Assembly: GCA_001701135.1 (NCBI GenBank)
Contig: DAAN01000014.1
Location: 62,001 to 126,000, forward strand
DNA: 64,000 bases
From: Bacteroidales bacterium H3
GTDB lineage: Bacteria > Bacteroidota > Bacteroidia > Bacteroidales > Muribaculaceae
Direction of reading: 5' to 3'
A program made the translations under genes and the position numbers. Numbering within the stretch: position 1 is the stretch's first letter; each line of letters starts with the position of its first letter. The notes under the pieces were generated by a model, which saw only the letters and a program-made list of their open reading frames with translations, made no database searches and was not told the DNA's origin. This document shows, in pieces, positions 61,679 through 64,000 of this stretch.

Positions 61679-61728
61679 TAAGTAAAAGCGCCGGCCCGGA
61701 CAAACGGACTGGCGCTTTTACTTATTTG
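61679..61728. terminator. Bidirectional terminator between clpB and GH27
   Basis: AAGTAAAAGCGCC pairs perfectly with GGCGCTTTTACTT around an 18-nt loop, with T-rich sequence on both outer sides. It should stop both converging transcripts. Confidence 0.92.
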
Positions 61729-61771
61729 TTTATGTTTATTCTTATACTTCCTTATTCATAAATGCGCGGGT

Positions 61772-64000
61772 TCAGGGAGTGACTTTGAGGAGGCGGACGC
61801 CGTGGGTGGGTATCTTCCATTCGGCGTCGTGCAGGTCGGTCTGCCGCCAGAGGTCGCGTATGTTCGACGGCTCTTTAATACCGAGTGCTTCGAAGTAGCG
61901 CGAGAAGTCGACTGTGGTGTCTTTTTCGCCGAGATTGAAAATACCCACAGCCTGCGAGCCGTCGGCGAGCGGACGTGCCCACACCTGTATGTCGCCGTCG
62001 ACTACTACCGGTCGCGCCTGTTTGCCAAGGATGTCCTGGTTGACGGAGTTTACCTCGTTGTTGCAAAGGAGGTTGATTGTGAAATCGTCGAGTTGGTCGA
62101 TGGGACAACCGATGAGCATGTTGGCGGCCAACAGCGACCACAGCGAAATGTGGGTATACTGCTCGTCGGGAGTCAGGTTGGAGTCATGGAGTTCAGGTCC
62201 CCATCCCACTTTGCCGACCACAAGCATGTCGGGATCGTTCCATCCGCCGGGAGCGGCATAGGGGTAAAGATCTTTTTGCTGCCAGAATCCGATGCCGCTC
62301 ATCGATTCCCATGTATCCTCAATGTCGCCTGTTGTGCGCCATGAGTTTGCATCGACCATCGGCCCCCATTTCGACACACCGGCCATGCCATATTGGCAGA
62401 GCGAATAGAAAATGTCGCGAGGCTGACTGCGCAGATATTCCCCCATGAGCATGTATGGTCTGATATATGAGGCCAGAGTACCGCGGTCGCGCTCGGTTTC
62501 ATGTTTGAAGTGATAGCCGCACCAGTCATATTTGAGGTAGTCGATGCCCCATTCGTTGTAGCTTTCGGCATCCTGTTTCTCATGGCCGAGTGACCCGAGA
62601 TACATGCCGCAGGTGTAGTTTCCGGGCGAGGAGTAGATGCCTATCTTCAGTCCTTCATCGTGGAGCTGGTCGGCAAGCTGCTTGATTGAAGGGAACTTTT
62701 CGTTGACTACGATTTTGCCGTCGACTGCGCGCTCGGGAGCTTCCCAGCCGTCGTCGATATTTATATATGAGTAGCCGTAGTCGGCCAGCCCCTTGTCGAT
62801 CATCGACTGCGCCGACGCAAGCACTTTATCCTGACTTACCGACAGACCCCAGCAGTTCCACGAATTCCAGCCCATTGGCGGGGTGAGTGCGATTTTGTCA
62901 CCTACTTTGAGAGTGAATTGCTGCGAAGCGGTGCCTTTGTCGTTAGTGGCGGTAACGGTGAATGTGTAGTCGCCCGCCGAGGGAACTGAGCCTGACAGGG
63001 CGCCGTTTTCGGGATTGAGTTTTACGCTCTGAGGAAGGCCTTCAGCTGTAAATGTCATTGGGCGGTTGCCCGATACTCCTAAACGATAGTGGATGGGCGA
63101 GCCGGGACGCACGCCATAGACCGGAGCGGTGTTGAACCGTGGATGTTCGGGTGCGGCCGGTGTGAGGATGTATTTCATTGGGTGGGTGCGGGTGACGCTC
63201 TGTTTGCCGCTTGCATTGGTGAGTGTGACCATAGCCCTTATATTGCCCTCGGGTGCTTCAAACTTCAGATCATAGGATTTGCCGGAAGCGATGTTGATTT
63301 TTTTTGATTTTGAGTCGATGATTTTGTCGTTTTCGCAGTCAAGAAAATCGACTTTGAGAGTACCTTTGATATTCCCCATGGGCAGGCCTTCTAATTCGAT
63401 CTTCTGGATGTTGATGTTCAGCAGGCGCCCTTTGTCCGAGTTGCTCTCCGTGAACTTCATCTCGGCGCCGTCGAGTTCTGTGGGCAAGCTTATTTTGATA
63501 GGTGAGCCATATATGCCGCCATCGCCTTTGCCGTTGTAGACGCGGATGGCCAGCACATTGTCGCCATCGGGTTTGAGCAGGTTGGACGAGACGGGCACAG
63601 TGTATCTGCGGGGCTTATCCCATGCAGTGACATAGGGTTTGTCGCCCTTGGGGAATTCACCGGTCTCACCCACGAGTTTTCCGTTGAGGAATGTCTGGTC
63701 GGCATCGTCTATTTTGCCGATGTCAATGAGTATGGTTTTCGCATCGCCCTGCAGCCGCTTTTTCATCTCAGGTGAAAGACTGAAGTGAAGGCGATACCAT
63801 CCGTATTCATTTTCGGGCTGTTCGTTCTGTGTGCCCCATGTCTGCTGCACAACTAAGTAGCGCCATTCGCTGTCGTTGAACGACGGAGAAGCGTAGGCGG
63901 GATTGTCGGTAGCGGAGAACTTGGCAGTGAGGTACCTGAGCGTTTCCTGAGCCATGAGATGCGGCGCCGCTAATAGGGCAATGGCCGACAGCAGGAATGA
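61772..64000 (-). CDS. Secreted GH27 alpha-galactosidase, 5' end off the window
   Basis: Glycoside hydrolase family 27 enzyme, 742 residues visible. The ATG at 63955 is internal to the frame: 15 upstream codons (SFLLSAIALLAAPHL) continue a signal peptide whose start lies beyond base 64000. Domains: an N-terminal jelly-roll sugar-binding module (about 20-160, FNDSEWRYLVVQQTWGTQN), a linker domain, a putative Ig-like domain (TFTAEGLPQSVKLNPENGAL), then the TIM barrel with PMGWNSWNCWG, YINIDDGW, the nucleophile Asp in YLKYDWCGY, and a short C-terminal beta domain. The modular front end is unusual for simple GH27 enzymes but seen in Bacteroidales. It releases alpha-galactose, probably in the periplasm. 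Confidence 0.88.
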   Translation of the reverse strand, partial: SFLLSAIALLAAPHLMAQETLRYLTAKFSATDNPAYASPSFNDSEWRYLVVQQTWGTQNEQPENEYGWYRLHFSLSPEMKKRLQGDAKTILIDIGKIDDADQTFLNGKLVGETGEFPKGDKPYVTAWDKPRRYTVPVSSNLLKPDGDNVLAIRVYNGKGDGGIYGSPIKISLPTELDGAEMKFTESNSDKGRLLNINIQKIELEGLPMGNIKGTLKVDFLDCENDKIIDSKSKKINIASGKSYDLKFEAPEGNIRAMVTLTNASGKQSVTRTHPMKYILTPAAPEHPRFNTAPVYGVRPGSPIHYRLGVSGNRPMTFTAEGLPQSVKLNPENGALSGSVPSAGDYTFTVTATNDKGTASQQFTLKVGDKIALTPPMGWNSWNCWGLSVSQDKVLASAQSMIDKGLADYGYSYINIDDGWEAPERAVDGKIVVNEKFPSIKQLADQLHDEGLKIGIYSSPGNYTCGMYLGSLGHEKQDAESYNEWGIDYLKYDWCGYHFKHETERDRGTLASYIRPYMLMGEYLRSQPRDIFYSLCQYGMAGVSKWGPMVDANSWRTTGDIEDTWESMSGIGFWQQKDLYPYAAPGGWNDPDMLVVGKVGWGPELHDSNLTPDEQYTHISLWSLLAANMLIGCPIDQLDDFTINLLCNNEVNSVNQDILGKQARPVVVDGDIQVWARPLADGSQAVGIFNLGEKDTTVDFSRYFEALGIKEPSNIRDLWRQTDLHDAEWKIPTHGVRLLKVTP

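Overview
The window looks like a chromosomal segment of a gut Bacteroidales, most likely Muribaculaceae or a close relative. The reasons are a SusC/SusD pair beside a hybrid two-component sensor, Bacteroidota-type promoters (a -7 box TAnnTTTG, often with TTTG 19-21 bp upstream) in front of many genes, a Rho factor with a long disordered insertion, many Sec/lipoprotein signals, and moderately GC-rich coding with AT-rich spacers. The family-level assignment is inference; nothing here fixes genus or species. I saw no rRNA, tRNA, CRISPR array, transposase, integrase or phage gene.

Layout. 1-3.6 kb: end of mltG, a GT4 glycosyltransferase, pgeF and a TupA-like ATP-grasp protein on the plus strand, closed by a bidirectional terminator. 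3.7-9.9 kb: a lipoprotein (minus), a secreted CotH-fold protein, a DUF1015 protein, a secreted choloylglycine-hydrolase-family enzyme and a small membrane protein. 10-14 kb: rho and two tandem DUF3108 proteins. 14-20.5 kb: a tripartite RND efflux operon (outer-membrane factor, membrane-fusion lipoprotein, HAE1 pump), interrupted by a 183-bp palindromic repeat. 20.6-28.7 kb: a CPHC thioredoxin with a VKOR-like protein, an unknown exported protein, dnaG, a split ThrE-type exporter and a LysR regulator. 28.7-42 kb (minus strand): putative porin, prs, a cytoplasmic GH13 enzyme, a patatin-like protein and the rod-shape genes rodA, mrdA, mreD, mreC, mreB, then purH. 42-46.8 kb: a strong promoter followed by a large structured non-coding leader, a small XRE regulator, a 1063-residue lipoprotein with a collagen-like stalk and a small lipoprotein. 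46.9-58.9 kb: a compact fructan utilisation locus. 59-64 kb: clpB and a GH27 alpha-galactosidase cut by the right edge.

How genes work together. In the fructan locus the hybrid sensor (sugar-binding domain, kinase, receiver and AraC domain) should sense fructose and drive two transcription units: the divergent GH32 - sugar permease - fructokinase operon and the downstream susC-susD pair. A roughly 45-bp block with the core AAAAATCGTGC-N4-GCTATCAAA occurs once in each of the two control regions and is the best candidate for the regulator's binding site. The locus has a single non-lipidated GH32 enzyme and no third surface lipoprotein, which suggests short fructans rather than long levan. The mre/mrdA/rodA genes form the elongasome operon.

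The most unusual content lies in the spacers: a palindromic repeat family (one 183-bp copy, two approximately 30-bp copies), several short tandem duplications (15-26 bp units), and a 128-nt nested hairpin upstream of the XRE gene. These are the least explained parts of the window.
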